DNA of 64,000 nucleotides from HGM13006 sp900757695. GTDB taxonomy: Bacteria > Bacillota > Clostridia > Oscillospirales > Oscillospiraceae. Numbering within the stretch: the stretch's first letter is position 1; each line of letters begins with the position of its first letter. The notes under the pieces are model-generated. The model was not told the origin of the DNA. It did no database searches and was given only the letters and a program-made list of their open reading frames with translations. Both the position numbers and the translations under genes were made by a program. Below are positions 49,843 through 57,860 of the stretch, one piece after another. Location: the NCBI GenBank assembly GCA_959607825.1, contig CAUHNW010000003.1, positions 62,001 to 126,000 of the forward strand, given 5' to 3'.

Positions 49843-50862
49843 CTATATTCCTTCGTCCCGGCTGCGGACTGCAGGATCCGGAGCAGAGATATTGTCTTCA
49901 CGGTTCAGACCGATGCTCTTTCGGTGGCCAAAATCCATGGGCGGAAAATAATCATCCAGAAACGCCTTTAAGGTCTGACCATATTCCTGAAAGAAGGACA
50001 CTGTGTAATTGTAGAGCTTCTTGGGCTGATCCGTCAGGGTCCTGTCTTTCCGGGAGACGATGGTGATAAATCGGATGATCTCAATATCGGAAAAGCGAAG
50101 CGCTGCCACGGAGCCTTCGCCCTGCTTTTCATAGAAGACGTTGGCAGGAACCATGCTGACGCCGCTGCCGGATTCCAGCATTTCGTCGATGATTCGGGAT
50201 TCGTTGCTGCACAGGGCAATGTTTGGGGTGAAACCCAGTACCTTGCAGTTGTCAATGACAGCACGCCGGTCAAAGCTTGCCTCGTTGACCAGAAATTTTT
50301 CCTGCTGCAGATCGGCAAGACGGACAAATTTCTGCTTGGCCAAAGGGTGACAGGGGCCTACGGCCAGCAGGATCTCCTCGTCCATCAGCTTGATTTGGGA
50401 GATCTCGGGGTTTCGCAGGGGAATTGGGGTCAAAGCAAAGTCCAGCTTTCCGGAGATCAGCTGCTCCTGCAGCACCTCTGGGGAGTAAAGAAACTGGGAG
50501 ATTTGCAGTGTGCTGTCCCGGTTGGCGGTGAGATAGCGCATCAGCAGGGTGTTAAGCAGATCCGCCACCGGGCAGCCAATGGTAACGGCGGAGCTGGTGG
50601 ATTTCTTATAGGCATCGATGATCCGCTGGCCCTCATCCAGACAGTCAAAGGCACGGGCAACCTGATGGTAAAAATCCTGCCCAATGGGAGAGAGACTGAT
50701 GCGGCCTTTCTTACGCTCAAACAGTGTTACTCCAAGGCTGTTTTCCAGCTTGGAGATGGTTTTGGAAAGGGCGGGCTGAGATACATGCAGGGTCTCAGCG
50801 GCACGGGACATGTTTTCCTTTTCGGCAATGACCTTAAAATAGTATAGATAGGTGAGCTCCAA
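49843..50862 (-). CDS. LysR-family transcriptional regulator
   Basis: This 339-residue protein starts at a TTG with AAGGAGG 7 nt upstream, giving the canonical ELTYLYYFKVIAEKENMSRAAETLHVSQPALS helix-turn-helix (shown in part), which places the wing SLGVTLFERKKGR correctly. The upstream in-frame extension has no family support. The effector-binding domain follows (TIGCPVADLLNTLL, GKLDFALTPIPL, ESGSGVSMVPANV). The last about 40 residues extend beyond the usual length. The likely targets are the neighbouring TRIC gene or the flavoprotein gene upstream of the tRNAs; this is not shown by sequence. Confidence 0.93.
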   Translation of the reverse strand: MELTYLYYFKVIAEKENMSRAAETLHVSQPALSKTISKLENSLGVTLFERKKGRISLSPIGQDFYHQVARAFDCLDEGQRIIDAYKKSTSSAVTIGCPVADLLNTLLMRYLTANRDSTLQISQFLYSPEVLQEQLISGKLDFALTPIPLRNPEISQIKLMDEEILLAVGPCHPLAKQKFVRLADLQQEKFLVNEASFDRRAVIDNCKVLGFTPNIALCSNESRIIDEMLESGSGVSMVPANVFYEKQGEGSVAALRFSDIEIIRFITIVSRKDRTLTDQPKKLYNYTVSFFQEYGQTLKAFLDDYFPPMDFGHRKSIGLNREDNISAPDPAVRSRDEGI

Positions 50863-51023
50863 AGCAGGATCCTCCTTTTCACGTCCGAACGGCATATGGG
50901 AGCGCTTAGTATTTATAGTAATGATGTTTGAATCTGATCCAAAGTACATAAAATCGTTCTTTTGGCGAAATTTTTCGGCAGCACCGCATAATAAACCGCT
51001 TTTCGCCTTGATCAACGGATATT

Positions 51024-51052
51024 ATTATACGAAATTTTATAACAGAATGCAA
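51024..51052 (-). promoter_or_regulatory. Promoter of the LysR gene
   Basis: On the minus strand TTGCAT (51047-51052) and TATAAT (51024-51029) are 17 bp apart. The leader is about 155 nt. The -10 region TTCGTATAATA is identical to that of the flavoprotein promoter. Confidence 0.6.
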
Positions 51053-51090
51053 TAGTATATAACTGTGGGTTATATGCTTACATAAAAGAA

Positions 51091-51116
51091 TTCCCTCTGC
51101 CAAGGGGCAGAGGGAA
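51091..51116 (-). terminator. Terminator of the second AraC gene
   Basis: TTCCCTCTGCC pairs with GGCAGAGGGAA (11 bp) over AAGG. On the minus strand it is followed by TTCTTTTATG. Confidence 0.9.
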
Positions 51117-51120
51117 GATC

Positions 51121-52365
51121 TCAGATATCTGTCTTTCGGTCTGCCTGACCGCGAAATGAACTGGGCAGTGCGGCTTCATAGCGCTTAAAGGCCCGGGACA
51201 TGGTGAGGGTACTGGGAAAGCCTGCTTTTTCTGCAATGGAACGAATGCTGTCGGTGCCTTGCAGCAGCCGCTTGGCTTCGGCAAGGCGGAGCCGCTGGAT
51301 CTCTTCCAGCATCCGAATCCCGTAGATTTCCCGATAGACCTTGGAACAGTAGGTGGGGGTAAGCTGGAAGTGGTCGGCCACGGAGGCTACTGTGGTATTG
51401 GGGTCACGGTATGTTTCCTGAATATACTGGCGGACTTGCGGGGCCCATGCGGGAATGGCAGTGGCGGACTGCTGGGCGGTATACTGGATCAGCTGATCCA
51501 GTATATCGTCCATTTCCTCCAGTAGCGCAGCCACAGAGGCTGCGGAGGTGAGGCGGGGGCCGATGTCCAGTGTATCAACGATCTCATCACCTACTGTCAT
51601 ACGAACATCGTTCATCAGATAGAGCAGCATATTGACCATGCCATAGACCCGGAATCGGAAGGTGTCTACAGTGGGACGGGAAGAGGTGAACTCACTGTCG
51701 ATAAATCGGTGCAGAATCTCCTGAAAGCCGGAAAAATCCTTGGATTTTACACAGCGGACCAATTGATGCTCCATATCGAAGTATGATGCCGGAGGTCGGC
51801 TGAGATAGGGGTGAGTTAGCTGCTCGTAGGCGGTCACGGGAGCGTCATCGCCCATCAGCTGGATGTATTCCTGTACATGCCGTGCGTCCTGAAAGGCCTG
51901 CGGCAGCTGCTCCAGATTATGATAGAGCCGGGAAATTGAAATGGTGGCAGATACGCCAAATTCGGAATCCAGTATTTCAAGAATCTGCCCCGCAGATTGT
52001 GCAATTCCGTCAATGCCGGACTCCGGCAGGGCTTCCAGATTGATGATAGCAGTCATTTCTCCCAGCACATTGGCGGCCTGACAGATGCCTGAAAAACCGT
52101 TTTCCAACGCATTGCGGAGGATAAAGTGACATTCCCGGAGATCCACTTCGCCCTTTGCAAAGGCGCTTCCCCAGTGCTCCGTCCGGGCAATTAGCACCAG
52201 AAACAGCGGGTGCGGAAAGGTCAGCCCAACTTCGCAGGCAGCGGAGCGGATGGCGGCTTCTGAGTCATACACGCTGCCTGAGAGAAAGTTGATAAAAAAG
52301 AGATCCCGCAGGGCATCACGGGTAATTCGCTCCTGCGGAATGGTAGTTTGCATCAAACCGTCCAT
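51121..52365 (-). CDS. AraC-family transcriptional regulator
   Basis: This 414-residue protein starts at an ATG with AAGGAGG 8 nt upstream. A long N-terminal sensor region (about 310 residues, with segments such as HFILRNALENGFSGI and DARHVQEYIQLMGDD that resemble YesN/CdaR-type regulators) precedes an AraC helix-turn-helix pair (TTVASVADHFQLTPTYCSKVYREIYG and IAEKAGFPSTLTMSRAFKRYEAALPSSFR). It is similar in layout to the AraC gene at 39155. There is no clear neighbouring target; a palindrome in its own leader suggests autoregulation. Confidence 0.92.
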   Translation of the reverse strand: MDGLMQTTIPQERITRDALRDLFFINFLSGSVYDSEAAIRSAACEVGLTFPHPLFLVLIARTEHWGSAFAKGEVDLRECHFILRNALENGFSGICQAANVLGEMTAIINLEALPESGIDGIAQSAGQILEILDSEFGVSATISISRLYHNLEQLPQAFQDARHVQEYIQLMGDDAPVTAYEQLTHPYLSRPPASYFDMEHQLVRCVKSKDFSGFQEILHRFIDSEFTSSRPTVDTFRFRVYGMVNMLLYLMNDVRMTVGDEIVDTLDIGPRLTSAASVAALLEEMDDILDQLIQYTAQQSATAIPAWAPQVRQYIQETYRDPNTTVASVADHFQLTPTYCSKVYREIYGIRMLEEIQRLRLAEAKRLLQGTDSIRSIAEKAGFPSTLTMSRAFKRYEAALPSSFRGQADRKTDI

Positions 52366-52439
52366 GAGGGGTACCTCCTTGAGCAATTCCGGGATCATGT
52401 ATAAGGAACAAGTTCGAAAATCTTAAAATCCAGTGTTTT

Positions 52440-52457
52440 CAAGTCCGGATGGACTTG
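52440..52457. promoter_or_regulatory. Perfect palindrome in the leader of the second AraC gene
   Basis: CAAGTCC-GGAT-GGACTTG lies about 15 bp downstream of a TATAAT (52471-52476, minus strand). It is a candidate autoregulatory operator. Confidence 0.5.
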
Positions 52458-52695
52458 TTCAGCGATCATTATTATAACAGATTTTCAAGCACATGCAAAG
52501 CTTGGAACATGAAACGGAGAGAATTCGAAGGGGAAGCGCTGAAAGAAAAGCACAAAAAGACATATAATTACCTTTTTGTGTATACAAATAGAATGAAAAT
52601 ATGGTATGATATTCAGAACTTTTTGTAAGAAAATGTCGGAAATACTGATGTCAAAGCAGGATGCAAAGGACATTTTGAACACATGGGAGGTAACT

Positions 52696-53123
52696 ATGAA
52701 ACGAAGACGGGGACAGATCGTAACAATGCTGTGGCGTGCCGTGGGCTCTCCCGCTCCCCAAAACACGGCCAACCCCTTTACGGATGTGCTGGAGGAAAAA
52801 TACTACTATGACGCAGTGCTTTGGGCAGTGGAGAACAGGGTCACTACCGGTACTGCGGCAACCCGATTCAGTCCCAATGAGACCTGTACCCATACTCAGA
52901 TCGTGACGTTTTGTGGCGGTATCTGGGAGCGCCTGAGGCGCAGGAGCAGGCTTCTTCCTTTACGGATCTGAAGGAAACGGAATACTATTATCCCGCAGTG
53001 CTTTGGGCAGTGGAAAACGGGGTCACCGATGGCGTTGGCGGAGGGAAGTTTGCCACCGACCATAAGTGTACCCGCGGACAGTCTGTGACATTCCTGTACC
53101 GGAGCCGCAGCTGGCTTGGATAG
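52696..53123 (+). pseudogene. Remnant of an S-layer-homology (SLH) domain protein, frameshifted
   Basis: The first frame reads RRRGQIVTMLWRAVGSPAPQ ... PFTDVLEEKYYYDAVLWAVENRVTTGT ... CTHTQIVTF, two SLH units. Near 52905-52915 the frame is lost by one base. In the next frame it continues as LWRYLGAPEAQEQASSFTDLKETEYYYPAVLWAVENGVTDG ... CTRGQSVTFLYRS and a stop. Restoring one base makes a continuous two-and-a-half-repeat SLH protein. The N-terminal bulk of any parent protein is missing, although an ATG with GGGAGG lies in front. SLH domains anchor proteins to secondary wall polymers. Confidence 0.75.
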
Positions 53124-53189
53124 GAGCTGAAAGCGGAGGAGGAAAGAGAAAAGTGGCTTCAATGCTGCAATCACACAAACAATAATAGA

Positions 53190-53223
53190 GCAGCCGTGCA
53201 CTGGGATTCCAATGCACGGCTGC
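53190..53223 (+). terminator. Hairpin after the SLH remnant
   Basis: GCAGCCGTGCA pairs with TGCACGGCTGC (11 bp) over a 12-nt loop, followed by TTCTGATT. It may serve the convergent gene as well. Confidence 0.7.
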
Positions 53224-53268
53224 TTCTGATTGACGGGTAGGAATAGAACTGAGCGGCAAGGAAAATGC

Positions 53269-53874
53269 TCAGATGCCCTGATAGGCATCACAGATCAGCT
53301 TGACGCAGAGCTCCATGGGGAGAAGATCGCTGTTGAGCACCATGTGGTAGGAGTTGGGATCGTTCCAGTCCATACCGGTATAGTTTTTGTAGTAGGCCTT
53401 CCGGGCCTTATCGGTGCGTTTTAGAAGCCGAACCGCTTCATTTTCCTTCAGGGAGAACATCTTCATAGTTTCGTGGATGCGGACATCCCGGCTGGCATGA
53501 ATGAATATATCCAGTACATCGTCCCGGCTGCGCAGCACATGATTGGCGCAGCGGCCTACAATGACGCAGGGACTCCGCTGGGCCATTTCTTCAATGAGCT
53601 TAAACTGAATTTCAGCGATCTGCGCAGTGGTGGGCAGAGCAGAGCTGGCAGTGGCGTAATAGTGTGCGGCCTCGGCCTGAGAGTATTCAAAGCGGGAGGC
53701 CAGCTGCTCGTCTGTTGCCTCGACACGGTCTGCTCGGAATCCGCCCTGCTGTGCGGCCTCGGTGATCAGAAACTTGTCCACATAAGTGATATGGAGGCGC
53801 TGGGCCACCTGCTGGGCAATCTCACTGCCGCAGGAGGCAAACTCACGGTTTATGGTAATAATATTATATTTCAT
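53269..53874 (-). CDS. Cytidylate-kinase-like family protein
   Basis: This 201-residue protein begins NIITINREFASCGSEIAQQVAQRL, matching the Cytidylate_kin2 family, in which the P-loop-like segment is INREFGSGG...; here the Gly-rich part reads ASCGSEI. The segment CVIVGRCANHVLR and the basic helix DVRIHETMKMFSLKENEAVRLLKRTDKARKAYY (the lid) are also family features. The family is common in Clostridia and of uncertain substrate; CMP kinase activity is not established. GGAGG precedes the ATG. Confidence 0.85.
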   Translation of the reverse strand: MKYNIITINREFASCGSEIAQQVAQRLHITYVDKFLITEAAQQGGFRADRVEATDEQLASRFEYSQAEAAHYYATASSALPTTAQIAEIQFKLIEEMAQRSPCVIVGRCANHVLRSRDDVLDIFIHASRDVRIHETMKMFSLKENEAVRLLKRTDKARKAYYKNYTGMDWNDPNSYHMVLNSDLLPMELCVKLICDAYQGI

Positions 53875-54038
53875 TGGAAATCCTCCTTTCTAATGGAAGA
53901 CAAGTATACTTCCTTTTTTATTATACCAGATAGGAAAAGGATGTAAAGATAATGGGAAATATTGGATACAACAAAAGGTTGTAAATCGAAAGGGAAGAAG
54001 GGGTGACCTCTTGCTGGGGGTATGATGGAAGAAAAGAA

Positions 54039-54066
54039 TTGACTTCTAACCATAACCTGATAGAAT
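54039..54066 (+). promoter_or_regulatory. Promoter of the pepT-pepV pair
   Basis: TTGACT and TAGAAT are separated by 16 bp. The leader is only about 15 nt. Confidence 0.6.
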
Positions 54067-54087
54067 ATGGATCAGGAGGTGCATACT

Positions 54088-55326
54088 ATGACAACGGCAA
54101 CCAGTCGATTTTTAGAGTATATTACCGTAGAGACCACATCCAGCGAGACATCGGGTCTTCGGCCTTCTACGCTCGGCCAGAAGGTGCTGGCAGAAAAGCT
54201 CATGGAAGAGATGCGGGCTCTGGGACTTCAGGATGTGCATATGACACCGGAGGATGGCGCGGTATTCGGCACCATTCCGGCCAATACGGAGCGTAAGGTT
54301 CCTGTGCTGGGCTTCCTTGCCCACATGGATACATCCTGTGCGGCGTCCGGAAAGAATGTTAAGGCCAGAATCATCCGAAACTATGACGGCGGTACCATCC
54401 AGCTGAACGATACGGTGTCCATGTCCCCGGATACCGGCTATGAGTGCCTCAGTGAGGTGGTGGGCGAGGATATCATCGTTACTGATGGCACCACGCTGCT
54501 GGGGGCGGATGACAAGGCCGGCATTGCGGAGATTATGACCATGGCCGAGGAGCTGCTGCACACGGATCAGCCCCACGGAACCGTAAAGGTGGCGTTTACC
54601 ACCGATGAGGAGATCGGGGAAGGACCGGAGCTTTTTGACGTAAAGGCATTTGGCTGTGACTTTGCCTATACCGTAGACGGAGGCCCGCTTGGGGAGCTGG
54701 AATATGAGAACTTTAATGCGGCATCTGCAAAGGTGACCTTCCATGGCGTTGGGGTGCATCCCGGCTCTGCAAAGGATCTGATGGTCAATGCTGCTGCCAT
54801 TGCAACGGAATTCCACGGTCTTTTGCCGGAGGCGGAGACTCCGGAGCACACTGCGGACTATGAGGGCTTTTATCATCTGGATGAAATGGGCGGAAGCGTC
54901 ACAGATGCATTCCTTCGGTATATTCTGCGGGATCACGATCTGGAGAAGCTCCGAGCCAAGGAGCGGTTTATGCAGTCCGCAGCGGAGCTGATCAATGCAA
55001 AGTACGGTGCGGGCACCGCAGAGGTGGAGATCAGGGAGACCTACTACAATATGCGGGAAAAGATCCAGCCGCATATGCATCTCATTGAAAATGCCGCCGC
55101 AGCATTCCGGGCCTATGGCGTCGAACCAAAGACCCAGCCCATTCGCGGCGGTACCGATGGCGCCAGCCTCAGCTTTAAGGGGCTGCCCTGCCCCAATCTG
55201 TCTACCGGCGGCTATCAGTTCCATGGCGTTCATGAGTTTGTCACCGTGAGAGGACTGGAAACTATGCCGAAAATTCTCTGCCATATTGTATATACCTACG
55301 GAAAAGGAGCGAATATCCATGGATAA
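54088..55326 (+). CDS. pepT: Peptidase T (tripeptide aminopeptidase)
   Basis: This 412-residue M20B metallopeptidase has metal-binding motifs LGFLAHMDTS (His and Asp nearby), GADDKAGIAEIM, FTTDEEIGEGPE and a C-terminal GGYQFHGVHEFV. PepT releases the N-terminal residue from tripeptides in the cytosol. The start at 54088 has AGGAGG; the longer frame begins within the promoter. It overlaps the start of the PepV-type gene by 8 nt, so the two dipeptide/tripeptide enzymes are made together. Confidence 0.96.
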   Translation: MTTATSRFLEYITVETTSSETSGLRPSTLGQKVLAEKLMEEMRALGLQDVHMTPEDGAVFGTIPANTERKVPVLGFLAHMDTSCAASGKNVKARIIRNYDGGTIQLNDTVSMSPDTGYECLSEVVGEDIIVTDGTTLLGADDKAGIAEIMTMAEELLHTDQPHGTVKVAFTTDEEIGEGPELFDVKAFGCDFAYTVDGGPLGELEYENFNAASAKVTFHGVGVHPGSAKDLMVNAAAIATEFHGLLPEAETPEHTADYEGFYHLDEMGGSVTDAFLRYILRDHDLEKLRAKERFMQSAAELINAKYGAGTAEVEIRETYYNMREKIQPHMHLIENAAAAFRAYGVEPKTQPIRGGTDGASLSFKGLPCPNLSTGGYQFHGVHEFVTVRGLETMPKILCHIVYTYGKGANIHG

Positions 55327-56737
55327 AGAGATCATTTCCCAGTGGGCCGAGGCCCATCGTGAGGAATTTCTGGAGGACATCAAAAAGCTGGTGCGGATTC
55401 CCTCTGACCGGGGAGAGCCGCAGGAAGGTGCGCCATTTGGCCCCGGACCGGATGCGGCGCTGAAAAAGGCGCTGGAGATTGCCGGAGGCTATGGCTTCAA
55501 AACCACCAATTATGACGGCTATGTGGGAACGGTGGATTTTCTGCCAAACAATGACCATCATCTGGACATTCTCAGTCACATGGACTGCGTGCCGGTGGCG
55601 GAGGGATGGACGGTCACAGGCCCGTTTGATCCCATTGTGAAGGATGGAAAGATCTATGGCCGCGGCACCTCCGATGATAAAGGCCCCGGGGTTGCGGCGC
55701 TGTATGCGCTCCGGTGTCTGAAGGAGCTGAATGTTCCCCTGAAGCACAATGTACGCCTGATCTGGGGCACCGATGAGGAGTGCGGCAGCGGCGACATTGC
55801 CTATTACTATGACCGGGAGCCGGAGGCAAAATACACCTTTTCTCCCGATGCAGATTACCCGCTGATCAACATCGAAAAGGGCGGCCTGATCGGTACGATC
55901 TTTGGAGAGTTTCAGGCCGACTCCCAGCTGCCCCGGATCAAGGAGATTGATGCGGGCCTGAAGATCAATGTGGTGCCGGATAAGTGCCATATGGAGATCG
56001 AGGGCATGCGGAAGACCGTTGCGGAGATCTACTGCGCAGGAGCAAAGGAAGCCACCGGTGTCAGCTTTACGGTAACAGAGCTGGACAAGAACACCATCGC
56101 CATTGATGCACAGGGGGAGGGCGCCCATGCGGCATCTCCCCAGGGTGGCAACAATGCCATTACGGCCATGCTGCATCTGGCGGCTTCCATGCATCTGCCG
56201 GAATCCCCGCAGGTGAAGGCGATTCGGGGCCTGCATGAGCTGATCCCCCATGGGGATTATCTGGGACAGGGCCTTGGGGTGAAAATGGAGGACGAGATGT
56301 CCGGCGAGCTGACTCTGAGTCTGGATATCATCCATGTGACGCCTACATCTCTGGAGGCCCAGTTTGACTCCAGATGCCCGATCTGCGCCAACGACCAGAA
56401 CATGAAGTATACGGCCATGCGGGCCTGTGCGTCCAAGGGATTGGCGTTGAAGGATATTCCCATGAAGCCGCCCCACCATGTGCCGGAGGACAGCCCCTTT
56501 GTGCAGACCCTGCTGAAGAGCTATGAGAAGTTCACTGGTGTCAAGGACGCAAAGCCGCTGGCCATTGGCGGCGGCACCTACTGCCATAACATGAAAAACG
56601 GCGTAGCCTTTGGCTGCACCATGCCCGGCACGGATAACCGCATGCACGGCAATGACGAGTTTGCGGTGGTAGACGAGCTGGTGGCCTCTGTGAAGATCTT
56701 TGCGGATGCCATTGTAAGCCTTTGCGGCGAAGAATAG
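55319..56737 (+). CDS. pepV: PepV/Sapep-type dipeptidase (M20)
   Basis: This 472-residue zinc dipeptidase has the family motifs LDILSHMDCVPVAEGW, IYGRGTSDDKGPG, IWGTDEECGSGD and the C-terminal IGGGTYCHNMKNGVAFG, all with intact metal ligands. It cleaves dipeptides, including beta-Ala or D-residue substrates in some relatives. AAGGAG lies 9 nt before the ATG. It is the second gene of a two-gene peptide-use operon with pepT and is followed by a strong terminator. Confidence 0.94.
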   Translation: MDKEIISQWAEAHREEFLEDIKKLVRIPSDRGEPQEGAPFGPGPDAALKKALEIAGGYGFKTTNYDGYVGTVDFLPNNDHHLDILSHMDCVPVAEGWTVTGPFDPIVKDGKIYGRGTSDDKGPGVAALYALRCLKELNVPLKHNVRLIWGTDEECGSGDIAYYYDREPEAKYTFSPDADYPLINIEKGGLIGTIFGEFQADSQLPRIKEIDAGLKINVVPDKCHMEIEGMRKTVAEIYCAGAKEATGVSFTVTELDKNTIAIDAQGEGAHAASPQGGNNAITAMLHLAASMHLPESPQVKAIRGLHELIPHGDYLGQGLGVKMEDEMSGELTLSLDIIHVTPTSLEAQFDSRCPICANDQNMKYTAMRACASKGLALKDIPMKPPHHVPEDSPFVQTLLKSYEKFTGVKDAKPLAIGGGTYCHNMKNGVAFGCTMPGTDNRMHGNDEFAVVDELVASVKIFADAIVSLCGEE

Positions 56738-56750
56738 GAGAAAGCGCAGA

Positions 56751-56788
56751 AATCCCGTACTTCAGCATTTTGAAGTACGGGATTTTGG
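56751..56788. terminator. Bidirectional terminator between pepV and cysK
   Basis: AATCCCGTACTTCA pairs with TGAAGTACGGGATT (14 bp) over GCATTT, followed by TTGG on the plus strand and TTCTGCG on the minus. Confidence 0.85.
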
Positions 56789-56798
56789 CTGGGATGGC

Positions 56799-57725
56799 TT
56801 ATCCGTAGAGATTGACGGAGAGATACCGCTCACCGGTATCGGGGAGAATGACAACAATGTGCTTTCCCTGATTTTCGGGACGGAGTGCAAGGGTTTTCGC
56901 AGCCCAAAGGGCTGCGCCGGAGGAGATGCCTACCAGCAGTCCTTCTGCCTTAGCGGCCTGACGGCAGGTTTCATAGGCGTCGTCATCGGTGACAGGGATG
57001 ATCTCGTCAATGAGGCTCTGATCCAGAATATCCGGGATGAAATTGGCGCCGATACCCTGAATTTTGTGGGGGCCGATCTTTCCCTGACTGAGCAGGGGAG
57101 AGGCGGCAGGCTCTACAGCAATAACCTTGCAGTCCGGATTTGCCTCCTTAAAGGCGCGGCCATTGCCGGTGAGGGTGCCACCGGTGCCCACGGCAGACAC
57201 GAAGATATCCACCTGACCGTCCATGTCACGGAGGATCTCCGGTGCGGTAGTCTCCATATGGGCCTTTACATTGGCGGGATTGCTGAACTGATCGGGAATA
57301 AAGGAGTTGGGATTGTTTCTGTGGAGCTGCTGCGCCTTGTTGACAGCGCCGTTCATGCCCTCCCATGCAGGGGTCAATACGATCTCAGCGCCCAGTGCGG
57401 CGAGAAGGCTTCTGCGTTCTTTGCTCATGTTTTCCGGCATGGTCAGCACCAGCTTGATCCCCCGGGTGGCACAGATATAGGCGAGGCCGATGCCGGTGTT
57501 GCCGGAGGTAGGCTCAATGACAACGGTACCGTCTTTGATTTTTCCGGCCTTTTGAGCCTCGTCAATCATGTAGAGTGCGGCTCGATCCTTGATGGAGCCC
57601 AGCGGGTTGAAATACTCCAGCTTTGCGTAGATCGGAGCGCCGGCATTCCAGAGCTTTCCCAGACGCTGGAGCTCCAGCAGGGGGGTATTTCCGATGAGTT
57701 CCGGCAGACTTTCATATACGTGCAT
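56799..57725 (-). CDS. cysK: Cysteine synthase A (O-acetylserine sulfhydrylase)
   Basis: This 308-residue fold-type II PLP enzyme has the N-terminal IGNTPLLELQRL, the PLP-lysine segment NPLGSIKDRAALYMI, the asparagine loop PTSGNTGIGLAY and the glycine-rich GTGGTLTGNGR. It makes cysteine from O-acetylserine and sulfide. Together with patB and sufS in this window it supports an active sulfur amino acid economy. GGAGG is 6 nt before the ATG. It is monocistronic; I could not pick a clear promoter. Confidence 0.97.
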   Translation of the reverse strand: MHVYESLPELIGNTPLLELQRLGKLWNAGAPIYAKLEYFNPLGSIKDRAALYMIDEAQKAGKIKDGTVVIEPTSGNTGIGLAYICATRGIKLVLTMPENMSKERRSLLAALGAEIVLTPAWEGMNGAVNKAQQLHRNNPNSFIPDQFSNPANVKAHMETTAPEILRDMDGQVDIFVSAVGTGGTLTGNGRAFKEANPDCKVIAVEPAASPLLSQGKIGPHKIQGIGANFIPDILDQSLIDEIIPVTDDDAYETCRQAAKAEGLLVGISSGAALWAAKTLALRPENQGKHIVVILPDTGERYLSVNLYG

Positions 57726-57815
57726 AATGGTCCCTCCATATCCATTGATTTTATCAATATAGTCATATATGATTTGTATGATTATAGAATAAGAGTAACC
57801 CGATGAGGGGGAAAA

Positions 57816-57853
57816 GTCAAGGGGCGTGCTGCAAATACCTGTGCAGCACGCCC
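57816..57853 (-). terminator. Probable terminator of the FtsX-type transporter operon
   Basis: GGGCGTGCTGC pairs with GCAGCACGCCC (11 bp) over a 10-nt loop. On the minus strand it is followed by CTTGACTTTTC, a weak T-tract. Confidence 0.65.
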
Positions 57854-57860
57854 TTCGTGT

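Noticed and set aside
49843..51015. A longer LysR protein beginning upstream at 51015
   Set aside because: The extra about 50 residues do not belong to the LysR family, and the TTG at 50862 has an ideal AAGGAGG and gives the canonical N-terminus.
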